DNA of 52,625 bases from Fuerstiella sp. (GTDB taxonomy: Bacteria; Planctomycetota; Planctomycetia; Planctomycetales; Planctomycetaceae). Position numbers and translations under genes: made by a program. Below the pieces are notes generated by a model. That model saw only the letters and a program-made list of their open reading frames with translations. It searched no databases and was not told the origin of the DNA. The DNA lies in assembly GCA_014238335.1 (NCBI GenBank), contig JABABI010000047.1:1-52625 (forward strand), given 5' to 3'. Position 1 is the stretch's first letter; every line of letters begins with the position of its first letter. Below are positions 35,417-45,114 of this stretch, one piece after another.

Positions 35417-36873
35417 GTGATCTGTTCAGTAGTTCGTCATTCGTGGCTTGCTGGTGTAGTGATGTGCGTATGTCTGCCTGCAATGTGCGCGTCGCCCGGG
35501 CCGCTCCGGTTGGCCCCGTCGGTTCGACGTTCCGGCGACAGCGTGACGCTGGAAAATCGTCCGCCCGATATCCTGTTGATCATTACGGATCAGCAACATG
35601 CCAACATGATGAGTTGTACCGGGAACAAGTACCTGAAGACTCCGGCTATGGACAGTCTGGCGCGAGAAGGAATTCGATTTGCCAATGCCTATGTTTCTAA
35701 TCCCGTCTGTGTACCCAGTCGGATCAGCATGGCCACCGGCGTCATGGCTGGGCGGTTAGGTGTGCTGAACAACGGAGTGAAGGCGATTGTGCCCTCTGAG
35801 GTCGATCAGAATTCGCTCGGAAAGCTGATCAAGAGCGCCGGTTACGACACCTTCTACGGCGGGAAAGTGCATATGTGTCCCGAGCTGAGTCTGCTTGACG
35901 CCGGGTATGACGAATATTTTCGAGATCAGCGTGAAGCGTTGCCGGTCGCCTGCATTGAGTTTCTGAAGAGGAAACGAGAGCGACCATTCTTTGCGGTCGC
36001 TTCGTTTATTAACCCTCACGACATTTGTTTTGCGTACAGCGCTTACAAGGGGAAATCACCCCAGGGCAGGTCCAGCGTCGAACATCTGTATCAACAGGCT
36101 TTGAGCCTCCCGGCTGAACAATTGCACCCCTGCCCGAAAACTTTCGGATCCCGGAGCTTGAGCCGGACGCGATAGATCTTTACTCGAAAGCGACTGCAGT
36201 AACGCCGGCCGGAACGATGCGGAAGGTTTATGACGAGCATCAGTGGCGGATTTACCGGTGGATCTATTGTCGCTTAACGGAGCAGGTGGACGAACACATC
36301 GGCCAAATTCTTAATGCATTGAAGCGAAACCAACTTGACGAAAAAACTCTGGTCGTCTTCACCAGCGATCATGGTGACATGGATGCCTGTCATCGTCTGG
36401 CCTCGAAAGGCCGTTTCTATGAACAGTCTGTACGTGTACCCTTACTCATGAGATACAAAGGCCGCATCATTCCGGGCAGAGTCGATGACCACCTGGTGTC
36501 AAGCGGGCTGGATATTCTGCCAACGCTGTGCAGCTATGCCGAGATCGATGTTCCCGAAAGCCTGTTGGGAAAGAGCCTGCAGTCGATTGCTGAAGGAAAA
36601 ACGGTCGAATCCTGGCGTCAGTATGTTGTGACCGAGAATCACACCGGCCGCATGCTTCGCAGCAATCAATTCAAGTACTGCGTCTACCGGGAGGGAGAGG
36701 CTCGTGAGTCTCTGGTCGACATGGGGAGCGATCCTGGCGAAATGCAGAACCTGGCCACGTCGTCGGAATTCCGCACCGTTCTTGATAGACACCAGTGTTA
36801 TCTGCAGCAGTGGATTGCACTGTCCGCCGACACAGATGCCCGATCATTCGCAGTGCGTTGCGAATTGAATTAA
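35417..36873 (+). pseudogene. Type I sulfatase, split by one frameshift
   Basis: Two frames make one complete secreted sulfatase of the alkaline-phosphatase superfamily. The first frame starts at GTG 35417 (AGGAG upstream) and has a signal peptide. It carries metal-site ITDQQHANMM, the modification motif Cys98-Val-Pro-Ser-Arg (CxPSR, converted to formylglycine in active enzymes), GKVHMCPE and FINPHDI. It then runs out of frame and stops at 36175. The next frame resumes with PLPENFRIPELEPDA just after 36125 and continues through VVFTSDHGDMD, SVRVPLLMRYKG, SGLDILPTLCSYA and the C-terminal subdomain to 36873. The junction at about 36120-36131 needs one added base. All recognisable active-site motifs are intact, so this is a very recent break or a sequencing error. 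A DUF1501 gene follows. Confidence 0.8.
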
Positions 36874-37163
36874 GAGATAGCGTCCGAATTCTGACGACAG
36901 GAAATCGAAATGTCTTGCTCGGTCAAACCCGGGCCTGCCGATGACCTGCTGTAGAATCAATCCAGCCCTATGATGTGGTCGAACGATACGCGATGCTGTC
37001 TCTGCGAAGACAATTTTTTGTTCGCACGCTTTTGCTGTGCAATCTCTCCATTAATCGTGGCGACAGTTCAGAAGCTCACATCAGGACCCGTCTGGCTCTC
37101 GCAAACGGTCCGGTTGACTGTTAGACTAGTTCGGTCTTCACGTGATACTTGTGGAGTGACTGA

Positions 37164-38543
37164 ATGTTAAGTGTGGTGGATGGATGTTCGCGACGCGAGT
37201 TGCTTCGAATTGGCGCCGCAACGGTGGGAGGTCTGACATTGCCGGGTCTGCTGGCCGCGCAGGGGACTTCCATTGGGAAATCGTTACGTAACAGCTCAGT
37301 GGTGGTTCTCAATCTGCAGGGTGGTCCCACCCAATTTGAAACATTTGACCCGAAGCCGGATGCACCGCACGAGATTCGCAGCATCACGGGCGATACGCCG
37401 ACTTCATTGCCGGGGGTCGCGTTTGGTGGAACATTCCCGCGGTTGGCGAAGCTGGCTGACCGCATGGCCATTGTACGATCGTATCGACACGGGATTTCCA
37501 GCCACGGTCCGGCGGCGATGCACGTTATGGCGGGGGGAAATCCGACCGGTGCGATGATGGGAGCACTGTTCGCTCGTGTTGCGGGACTGACGGATCCTGC
37601 CACTGGAATGCCGAACAACGCACTTGTGACCGCGCCCGGACTGGGTCCACAATACAAAGATCTGTATGTCAGCGTCGATCGTGTCTCGCAAACCGGGACT
37701 TTGGCACCTGCATACCGACCGTTTGACCCGAGTGCTGGCGGTGAAATTATCGATAACATGCAGTTGCATGTTCGAGGGAATCGGCTGGACGATCGCAAGT
37801 CATTGCTTGGTCGTCTGGACCAGCTGCGCCGGACACTGGATGATACGGGGCAGATTGCGTCCGCAGGCCATTTTCAGCAGCAGGCCTTTGATGTGCTGGC
37901 GCGTGGAGTCGCTGACGCATTCGATCTTTCGAAAGAAGATCCGAGACTGGTCGAACGGTACGACACCGGCTGCTTTGAACCTACGGCGGCCATTAAGAAG
38001 CGGAATACCTACGCCAAGCAGTTTTCACCCGTCGCGCTGGGAAAACAAATGTTGCTGGCGCGAAGACTCTGCCAGGCTGGTTGTGGTTTCGTGACCGTCA
38101 CGTGCGGCGGCTGGGACATGCACGGCGGTGGCAAAGAATTTACGATGGCTGATGGCCTCGCATCACTGACACCTGCCGTTGATAAGGCCGTCTCAGCCTT
38201 CATTCAGGACATTCAGCGACGCGGACTTTCCGAAAAAATTCTGCTGGTAATTACGGGCGAGTTCGGGCGCACTCCGAAAATCAACAAGAATGGTGGCCGA
38301 GATCACTGGGGCAATCTTTGCACACTGGCATTCGTCGGTGGCGGCCTGAAGATGGGGCAGGTTGTGGGACGATCAGATCGAACGGCCAGCGAACCGGATT
38401 CGGATCCGGTCTCCAGCAGCAACGTTCTTGCCACGATCATGAACACTTTGTTTGATGTCGGCGAGCTACGCCTTCAAACTGGTATTCCGAAGGACATCGA
38501 ACGAATCATCACAGGTAACGCGCCGATTCGTGAACTTGTGTGA
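37164..38543 (+). CDS. DUF1501 protein (twin-arginine exported), third copy
   Basis: A 459-residue DUF1501 protein with a Tat leader (SRRELLRIGAATVGGLTLPGL, Arg10-Arg11). Signature segments are VVLNLQGGPTQFETFDPKPDAP, GISSHGPAAMHVMAGG, the GGWDMHGGG segment, LVITGEFGRTPKIN and GGRDHWGNLCTLAFVGGG. Unlike the other two copies it has no cytochrome-type partner beside it; its neighbour is the broken sulfatase, 290 bp upstream. ATG 37164 lies just before the leader; the ribosome binding site is weak. Role unknown. Confidence 0.87.
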   Translation: MLSVVDGCSRRELLRIGAATVGGLTLPGLLAAQGTSIGKSLRNSSVVVLNLQGGPTQFETFDPKPDAPHEIRSITGDTPTSLPGVAFGGTFPRLAKLADRMAIVRSYRHGISSHGPAAMHVMAGGNPTGAMMGALFARVAGLTDPATGMPNNALVTAPGLGPQYKDLYVSVDRVSQTGTLAPAYRPFDPSAGGEIIDNMQLHVRGNRLDDRKSLLGRLDQLRRTLDDTGQIASAGHFQQQAFDVLARGVADAFDLSKEDPRLVERYDTGCFEPTAAIKKRNTYAKQFSPVALGKQMLLARRLCQAGCGFVTVTCGGWDMHGGGKEFTMADGLASLTPAVDKAVSAFIQDIQRRGLSEKILLVITGEFGRTPKINKNGGRDHWGNLCTLAFVGGGLKMGQVVGRSDRTASEPDSDPVSSSNVLATIMNTLFDVGELRLQTGIPKDIERIITGNAPIRELV

Positions 38544-38611
38544 TCCAGCTGAACCGGAATATCAGGAAACGTGCCTGACAGCGACTGCGTTCCGAACTGC
38601 CTGTTTGTCGT

Positions 38612-38641
38612 GGGCCGATCTCTATTCTCCGAGATTGGCCC
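38612..38641 (+). terminator. Strong hairpin after the third DUF1501 gene
   Basis: GGGCCGATCTC pairs with GAGATTGGCCC (11 pairs including one G-U) around an 8-nt loop, 68 bases past the stop codon. There is no T-run, but stem length and position favour a transcript end that separates this gene from the polysaccharide cluster. Confidence 0.5.
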
Positions 38642-38705
38642 GTCATCGTTGTCTGTCGCCGGCCTTCGGCAGTACGTAATGGCAGACTGTAGTAAATCTT
38701 TGACT

Positions 38706-38717
38706 TGCCAGCTGGCA
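38706..38717. promoter_or_regulatory. 12-base palindrome, possible operator
   Basis: TGCCAGCTGGCA is a perfect palindrome about 300 bases upstream of the polysaccharide export gene. It could be a regulator binding site; nothing else supports this. Confidence 0.25.
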
Positions 38718-39014
38718 GGGAACGGCCGCAGTGAGTCGGCCTGAAGGGAATCGGCAATACTTGCCAAAGGGGCCATAAGCTGCGCAGAAATGTACCATTC
38801 TTGCGTGGGTGAGATCGTTTCGATGGCCTTTGAACAGGCGAAACGCTCCATTTTCGCCGGAAGTCGTCTCCCCGGAACTTCACCGTCAGCGTTATACGTA
38901 CGCCTCTCAACGGTGATACGGTTGCTGTTCCTTGTTGTGTGACGGCCGCGCAACCGGGGAACGACCGCATGTTGTTGGATTGAAACGGACACATCTCGGG
39001 GCGCAGGTACCACA

Positions 39015-40079
39015 ATGCCGGGACGATGGACAAAAGTCATACTGCTGACTTTCTGCACATGTCTGTGCACAGGTTGTGCACGAACGCAGTTCACTGCAAC
39101 TTCATTACCAGCACGCCTGGCAGCCAGGCCGATTCGCGACTATTCGCTGCTGGATCTCACGGCCTATGCGAGTGCGAACCCAAGCGAGGACGTAATCAGG
39201 TTAGGTGACCGCCTGCAGGTTGACCTGAATACAGGGACACTTACTGAGAATGCGGAGCATACCTGGCCGGTTAGCGTCGATGAGTTTGGCCAGGCAGCGA
39301 TACCAAACATTGGTGCCGTCAAGCTGGCCGGGCTGACGAGCGCGGAGGCCGCAGAGTCAATCGTTCAGACAAGTTTTCAACGTGACGTTTTTCTTACTCC
39401 AACTGTCGCCGTGTCGGTGGCAGACCGCAGAAAACGATCGATTGTTGTCGCCGGAGCTGTGAATACTCCCGGGGCCGTTACGATCCACGGTGATGCAACG
39501 TCGCTTGCTGATGTCATCGTGCGTGCCGGTGGGTTAACTTCTGAGGCCTCCGGCGCCATTTCGGTGAGTGGTGTCGACAGGGCGGCGGAAAATGTGGTTG
39601 ATGGGGAGAATGCGATTCGCCCCGTCGGCCATGCCACGCTCAGAGCACAGACTGTGAGTCTTGCCGAAACGCCAGAATCTGAACTGGGACAGATCATGGT
39701 CCCTGAAGGGGCGGTGGTTCACGTGGAAGAGTCGCCGCCGCGCCCGATTCAGGTTATCGGAGTGATCAGCAACCAGGCTGTTGAAGTGCCGGCCGGGAAG
39801 AACGTGCGACTTCTGGACGCAATCACGTTGGCGGGAGGCCAGACATACTCGAACTGGATTTCCGATCGAGTCACGATTATTCGACGAGAACCTGGCGGCA
39901 ATAACACGGTGCGGATCAAGGCGTCAATACGCAAGGCGGCCGCCGACGCGAAGGCAAACCTGCTGTTGGCCCCCCACGACATTGTCAGTGTCGAAGAGAA
40001 CGTACTGACGTTTACGTTGTCCACATTGAGCGGCTTTATCGGCGCCGGCATGAACGCGTCCAACTTTGCTATTCGGTAG
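39015..40079 (+). CDS. Polysaccharide export lipoprotein (Wza/OtnA family)
   Basis: A 354-residue outer-membrane-type lipoprotein of the polysaccharide export family, which forms the export channel for capsule or exopolysaccharide. The leader ends in Leu-Cys-Thr-Gly-Cys with Cys21 lipidated. The Poly_export domain (about 55-135) contains RLGDRLQVDLN and VDEFGQAAIPNIGAVKLAGLT. SLBB beta-grasp domains follow (IVVAGAVNTPGAVTI; IQVIGVISNQAVEVPAG). The C-terminus has a hydrophobic stretch (TFTLSTLSGFIGAGM), possibly the membrane helix. ATG 39015 starts the leader. It is the first gene of the cluster, 6 bases before the autokinase gene. Confidence 0.88.
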   Translation: MPGRWTKVILLTFCTCLCTGCARTQFTATSLPARLAARPIRDYSLLDLTAYASANPSEDVIRLGDRLQVDLNTGTLTENAEHTWPVSVDEFGQAAIPNIGAVKLAGLTSAEAAESIVQTSFQRDVFLTPTVAVSVADRRKRSIVVAGAVNTPGAVTIHGDATSLADVIVRAGGLTSEASGAISVSGVDRAAENVVDGENAIRPVGHATLRAQTVSLAETPESELGQIMVPEGAVVHVEESPPRPIQVIGVISNQAVEVPAGKNVRLLDAITLAGGQTYSNWISDRVTIIRREPGGNNTVRIKASIRKAAADAKANLLLAPHDIVSVEENVLTFTLSTLSGFIGAGMNASNFAIR

Positions 40080-40085
40080 GAACTC

Positions 40086-42440
40086 TTGAGTGTTTCGTCT
40101 TCTGCAGCATGGATAGACAAGCGACTTTCGAACATGGATCCATATTCAATCGATCAACCTGAACTGACACGAGCCCAGGGATTCCATGCGGTGATGCGGT
40201 TCCTGCGTGTCGTAAGCCGACACCGGATTGTTCTGATCGCGATTGTTTCCGCGGCTGCACTTTTTGCTGTCATATGGCACAGGCAGACCCCCCAAGAGTA
40301 CCAGTCGTCTGCCAAACTGATGATTCAGCAGACAAGTTCTGACCCAAGAATGTCGAACAAGTATGCCGCACAGGGGCTCCTGTCGAGCTACAAACAGCTG
40401 TTGCTAAGCGACACCGTTCTGGTTCAGACCGTTAATGCATTGTCGAAAACACCTCCCGAACTGACGGGCAACAGGGAACGGGGAACCTGGCCCATTCAAC
40501 TACGGAACATGTTAGCAGTGAGCTTTGAGCCCTCGGAACACGTTCTGGAAATCAGTTGTCGTTCCCAGAGTCCCGAGGCGGCACTCGATATCGTCGAAAC
40601 GCTCACAGTGACTTCTGAAAAGTATATGGAAAGTTACCAGCAAAATCTCTCGATCCTGCTCATGGAACAGCTGCAGAACAAACAGGTTAAAATCGTAGCC
40701 GAACTCCGGGAGCGTGAACGCGAGCTGCTGCAGAAACGCAGGGAGTGTGGCGACATAGCGGTCGGCGAAGGCAAAGACCAGTCTCACCCAATCGTTCAGC
40801 GTGTCAACCAATTGAACACGGATTTGATTGCTGTCCGGAGCCGACGGCTCGAACTTGAGTCAATGCTGGTCACGGCTCGTACTCAGGTTGCCACACGAGC
40901 GGATCTGACTGCGGCTCTGAAAAAACTCGAAATAATCGTTGGTGAAAAGGCAATGTCGCGAATTCCTGGCATGGGAGCGGCAAACGCAGAGAAGCTGGAC
41001 GTGTTGAATTCTGAGCTAACGGTGATGCAGGCCGAATTGAAAGATCTGCGTCGTAATTTCGGGCTGGGCCACCCGAATATCAAGCGTCGACAGTCTCAGA
41101 TCGAAATGCAGTTGCAGCTCGTCGCATCTGCACAACATCAACTGGATAGTCAGGTAGACGCCGAGATCAGTGATCCGCGAATCGGTCGTTGGGTCGTGAA
41201 CACGATTACAGCAGAGTTGGCGTCGACTCAACAGTATGAAGCTACTCTGCAAAAGGACTATGACGCAGCAGAGGAGAGTGCGGTTGAGTTGAGTGATAAA
41301 CTGGCCTTCATCAATTACGCCACCAGAGATGTGGAATTGCTTCGGGAACAGCATACGACGCTCTCGAACCGTCTCGGATCCATCAATATCGAGCAGGGGG
41401 GAGGCTCGTTTCGCGTCGCACCGCTCAGCGAACCGATGTTGCCAAAGTTCGCTGTGTTTCCAGTACTGACAAAAACGCTTCTCATATTTTGTGTTTTGGC
41501 GATGGGGCTGGGACTCGGCATTATCTATGTTATCGATCTTCTTGACGACCGATTGCGGTCACCTGAAGAGGTCCGTGACGAACTTGGCTTGTCGGTCCTC
41601 GGAGTTATTCGACGACTGCCGGAAGATGAGGTCAATCAGGCACGGATCTACGTCCACCAGTTTGCTCAGACACCGCACGCCGAGTGCTTCCGATCTCTCA
41701 AGACCTCGTTGACGATGGCGCCTGTCGACACGAAGTGCATAGCCATCACCAGTTCGGAGGCGAGCGAAGGAAAAACGACGACGACCGTAAATCTTGCTGC
41801 CTCGTACGCTCAGACCGGACAACGCACGCTGCTGATTGACGCAGATATGAGACGCCCGGGATTGTCGCGATTGCTTGAGGTGCGAGGTAACGGTGGGTTG
41901 TCTGAGATTCTGCGAGCAGAAACAGACATCCCGGAAATGTGTCGAGAACGCGTCGTAACCACTGAAGTTTCTCAGCTTGAGGTTCTGCCGTGTGGCCCAC
42001 GAATCCTGAATGCCGGTGTACTGTTGTCAATGCCAGCCCTGGCCGACATTCTTGACTGGGCCGTTTCGGAATATGATCAGGTCATCGTGGACTGTCCCCC
42101 GACGCTGCCGGTCAGCGACGCTGCCATTGTGGGACGCTATGTGGACAGCATGTTGTTCCTGATGAATCCAGACAAGACGCACCGCCGCAGCGTGGCTCGG
42201 GCTGTTGACCAGCTACAGGCGATGGGGCTCAAGATTGTGGGGATTGTCGCAAACACAAACCTGAGTGAAGAGAGCAACAGCTACGGATACCAGTACGGGT
42301 ATGGATACGGTTACTCCGGCGAATATGGTTACGGCCATGATGATGAGCTCGACGATGACGTGGGTACTGTGATCGACCCCTACGTGACGCCAGAAGGTGA
42401 TGCGAAGTCCGATGGCAACGGAATTGGGAAGGCGGCCTGA
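40086..42440 (+). CDS. Polysaccharide co-polymerase / tyrosine autokinase (Wzc family)
   Basis: A 784-residue inner-membrane protein that pairs with the Wza-like channel to control chain length and export. It has a membrane helix at about 46-62, a periplasmic Wzz domain with long coiled coils (about 180-380), a second helix at about 460-485, and a cytoplasmic BY-kinase domain (about 530-730). The kinase shows Walker A (SEASEGKTTTT), Walker A-prime (LLIDADMRRP) and Walker B (VIVDCPP). The C-terminal tail carries eight Tyr between 733 and 749 in a Gly-Tyr comb, the usual autophosphorylation cluster, followed by an Asp-rich stretch. The start is TTG 40086, with AGGA five bases upstream overlapping the end of the previous gene; ATG 40134 is an alternative. 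All motifs are intact. Confidence 0.9.
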   Translation: MSVSSSAAWIDKRLSNMDPYSIDQPELTRAQGFHAVMRFLRVVSRHRIVLIAIVSAAALFAVIWHRQTPQEYQSSAKLMIQQTSSDPRMSNKYAAQGLLSSYKQLLLSDTVLVQTVNALSKTPPELTGNRERGTWPIQLRNMLAVSFEPSEHVLEISCRSQSPEAALDIVETLTVTSEKYMESYQQNLSILLMEQLQNKQVKIVAELRERERELLQKRRECGDIAVGEGKDQSHPIVQRVNQLNTDLIAVRSRRLELESMLVTARTQVATRADLTAALKKLEIIVGEKAMSRIPGMGAANAEKLDVLNSELTVMQAELKDLRRNFGLGHPNIKRRQSQIEMQLQLVASAQHQLDSQVDAEISDPRIGRWVVNTITAELASTQQYEATLQKDYDAAEESAVELSDKLAFINYATRDVELLREQHTTLSNRLGSINIEQGGGSFRVAPLSEPMLPKFAVFPVLTKTLLIFCVLAMGLGLGIIYVIDLLDDRLRSPEEVRDELGLSVLGVIRRLPEDEVNQARIYVHQFAQTPHAECFRSLKTSLTMAPVDTKCIAITSSEASEGKTTTTVNLAASYAQTGQRTLLIDADMRRPGLSRLLEVRGNGGLSEILRAETDIPEMCRERVVTTEVSQLEVLPCGPRILNAGVLLSMPALADILDWAVSEYDQVIVDCPPTLPVSDAAIVGRYVDSMLFLMNPDKTHRRSVARAVDQLQAMGLKIVGIVANTNLSEESNSYGYQYGYGYGYSGEYGYGHDDELDDDVGTVIDPYVTPEGDAKSDGNGIGKAA

Positions 42441-42444
42441 TGTC

Positions 42445-45114
42445 ATGAGTACTTTGGCTCGTTCATTCTCGTCACGTCACTCCGCAGGCCGAGGGAGGCG
42501 GTTTCGTTCGACCGCGACCACGGAACGCGCAGCGACGTTGATGGATCGAACCAGTGACCTTTGTCTCTGGGTGGCAGTGCTTGTTGTACCACTCACGATG
42601 GCGGGAATTCAGGAAACAGGCATTGCGATCTTTGTTGGCAGCGGCCTGTTGATGGGATTGGTATGGGCAGTTCGACAGCTGGCGTACCCCACGTCCATGC
42701 CGCAATTTTCCGGCGCTGAGATAATTATTGCTGCCGCAACTGGACTGGTGGCGCTGCAACTTGTACCGCTTTCCCCCAAAGTTCTGCAGACGCTGGCCCC
42801 GTTTTCTTCTGAGTATCTTGCCCTGTGGGCAGAACCGCCCGGCGCGACTCTCGGTGGCCAATCGTGGTCGACGATTTCGCTGACGCCGTCGCTCACGCGG
42901 TCGGGCCTGGTCCTCCTGATCGGCTACGGCGTGTTCTTCTTCGCACTTGTGCAGCACCTGAAAACGATCGAAGACGTTGATCGGACGATTCGGCTGATTG
43001 CTGTCGCTGCTGTGGCCATGGCTGTCATCGGTCTGGCGCAGTTGTTTTTCGGCAATGGGAAATTTCTGTGGGTTTTCGACCATCCATTTCGTCATGCAAA
43101 ATGGCCCGCCAAGGGAGCATTTACGAATCAGAATCATTTCGCACACTTCCTTGCCCTTGGAATCGGGCCGCTGATCTGGTGCTGGCAAAACTGGGGTCCC
43201 AAACGGCAGAATAAACACGATGTCGCCGGACAGGTTCGTACCCAGGGATTTGGGTTGTCCAGAACAAAAACCGGAGCAAACCGACAGTATCTCATCAGCA
43301 TCGCGACTGCAGTCGTCGGGCTTGCGGCTGTGCTTTCGTTCTCACGAGGTGGAATCGCAGTAATGCTTGTTGCGGTTCTTGTATCCACGGCAGCTTTCGC
43401 CGGCCACTGGAAAAAAATTATTAAGCTCGTCCTTCCCATTCTGATTTTCGTTTTCATCGGCATCACAATCTTCGGAACAGATGCTCTGGAGGCAAAGTGG
43501 AATTCCATAACACGGGCGGAATCAATGGAGTCCTTGTCGTCCGGTAGATTCCATCTGTGGACGGCTCTAAAGGAAGCCATCCCGCATTTCTGGAAGAGCG
43601 GTGCGGGGCTTGGCAGCCATGCTGAAGTTTATCCGACTTGGATGAGCAAGCAGTTGGGGCTGCGTTTTTCGCATGCAGAGTCCGGCTATTTTCAGGTACT
43701 GCTGGAACTCGGCGTTCCCGGCCTGGTTCTGTTGCTATCGGGGATCGGACTTTGTGCCAGATGGTGCTGGAAGACATTTCGGACCGGCACTGCGGGCGAA
43801 AGGCAAAGAATAACCATTCTTTCTGCCGGACTAATTGCGAGTGTCCTTCATTCTTTGATCGACTTCGTTTGGTACATACCAGGCACGATGATTCTGACAC
43901 TGGTCATTGCAGCTTGTGCGTGCCGCTGCTTCCAGCTCCGGGAACAGCATACTCAGGTGATTCACGCTTCGACGTGGAAGAGTTCGTTCATTCCCTGTGC
44001 GATGCTGCTGCTGCTGCTGCCCGCCGGACGTCTTGCTGCGGACGTGGCGGTGAAAGACGCGACCTCCGAACAGGAGTGGATGAGTTACAGAAAACATGCC
44101 ATCGTGGGAGCGTACAGGAGCAGCTACGAATCACTCGCGCCGCTGGACGAGCGTCTCGATTTGATCATCACTCACCTGGAAAACTGTGTACGAATCGATC
44201 CTGCAGACTTTCGTGCGATGTCTGATCTTTCTGCATTGTATCTGCGCCGGTTTGACCGGGATCAATCGAATGGCGAAAACCAAATGACCGTGCGGGAGAT
44301 TCGGCACACTGTGCGGTCGGTGGGGTTCGAGTCAAACAAGGCAATCGGTAAGTGGCTCTTCAGTGCATTCGGCAAGAGTTCGGCAGACCTCTACCGAGGA
44401 CTCATCACAGCTCGAAAGGCGGTCCAGGGCCAGCCGCTTCGGGGCGAAACTTATCTTGTTCTGGCTCAGGTCGGTTTTCTGACAGGATTGTCTTCGGAAA
44501 GCGAAGCCGCACTTGTCGATCAGGCTGTCAGACTCAGGCCACATAGTGCGTCAGTTCGATATCTCGCGGGAATGGCTTTGGTCGAGAAGGGAGACATGGA
44601 TGGCGCCTGTGATCACTGGCGTGCCGCATTCGCCGTCGATTCAGAAATTCGGGGATTCATTATCCACGGATTGGCATCGCAATACTCAGCCTCAGAAATT
44701 GTCCAAAGACTTGCCCCAAAGGCGGACGGTCTGTGGTTGCTTTTCGAAGAGTTCAGGAAGCTGAAGCAGCCTGAACAGCAGACTGTCGCTGCAGAATTCT
44801 ATGACCGGAGGTTCCACGAGTTTTTGGCGACCGCCGACGAAGCAGCCCCAACATTCTGGCAACGTAGCTACACGATATTCAGCTTTCTGAAGAGCCACCG
44901 GAAGGCTCTGTCCGCTCTGCATCATGCTGTGCACCAACAACTCGGAAACTACGATCTGAGAAGTCGATATGCCCTGGAGCTTCTCGATAACCGTCACTAC
45001 GAAGCTTGCCGAAAACAACTTGAATGGTGTCAGCTAAGAAGACCGGAAGATATGGTCATTCAGGATGCTTTTTCGGAGCTTAGGGCCGTAGCCGGTGCCG
45101 GAGGTGACTCATGA
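42445..45114 (+). CDS. O-antigen polymerase/ligase family protein with C-terminal repeat domain
   Basis: An 889-residue membrane protein. The first about 530 residues have about 11-12 membrane helices and the Wzy/WaaL pattern: HFAHFLALGIGP after an AFTNQNHF loop, LSFSRGGIAVMLVAVLV, and the periplasmic loop FWKSGAGLGSHAEVYP. The remaining 350 residues are soluble and helical, with TPR-like units (AEAALVDQAVRLRPHSASVRYLAG, ALELLDNRHYEACRKQLEW). It probably polymerises or ligates the glycan built by this cluster; which of the two cannot be decided from sequence. Start set at ATG 42445, 4 bases after the autokinase stop; GTG 42397 would overlap that gene. Its stop overlaps the next start by 4 bases. 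Confidence 0.82.
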   Translation: MSTLARSFSSRHSAGRGRRFRSTATTERAATLMDRTSDLCLWVAVLVVPLTMAGIQETGIAIFVGSGLLMGLVWAVRQLAYPTSMPQFSGAEIIIAAATGLVALQLVPLSPKVLQTLAPFSSEYLALWAEPPGATLGGQSWSTISLTPSLTRSGLVLLIGYGVFFFALVQHLKTIEDVDRTIRLIAVAAVAMAVIGLAQLFFGNGKFLWVFDHPFRHAKWPAKGAFTNQNHFAHFLALGIGPLIWCWQNWGPKRQNKHDVAGQVRTQGFGLSRTKTGANRQYLISIATAVVGLAAVLSFSRGGIAVMLVAVLVSTAAFAGHWKKIIKLVLPILIFVFIGITIFGTDALEAKWNSITRAESMESLSSGRFHLWTALKEAIPHFWKSGAGLGSHAEVYPTWMSKQLGLRFSHAESGYFQVLLELGVPGLVLLLSGIGLCARWCWKTFRTGTAGERQRITILSAGLIASVLHSLIDFVWYIPGTMILTLVIAACACRCFQLREQHTQVIHASTWKSSFIPCAMLLLLLPAGRLAADVAVKDATSEQEWMSYRKHAIVGAYRSSYESLAPLDERLDLIITHLENCVRIDPADFRAMSDLSALYLRRFDRDQSNGENQMTVREIRHTVRSVGFESNKAIGKWLFSAFGKSSADLYRGLITARKAVQGQPLRGETYLVLAQVGFLTGLSSESEAALVDQAVRLRPHSASVRYLAGMALVEKGDMDGACDHWRAAFAVDSEIRGFIIHGLASQYSASEIVQRLAPKADGLWLLFEEFRKLKQPEQQTVAAEFYDRRFHEFLATADEAAPTFWQRSYTIFSFLKSHRKALSALHHAVHQQLGNYDLRSRYALELLDNRHYEACRKQLEWCQLRRPEDMVIQDAFSELRAVAGAGGDS

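Larger units (their letters stand above)
38544..39014. other. Intergenic region upstream of the polysaccharide cluster
   Basis: A 471-base region holding the end of the DUF1501 transcript (hairpin at 38612) and presumably the main promoter of the polysaccharide cluster. A perfect 12-base palindrome lies at 38706-38717. Open frames on the minus strand show no domain or leader and were not accepted. Confidence 0.45.

Noticed and set aside
38474..39094. Minus-strand frame of 206 codons across the gap before the polysaccharide cluster
   Set aside because: Overlaps the ends of two well-supported plus-strand genes and contains no recognisable motif.
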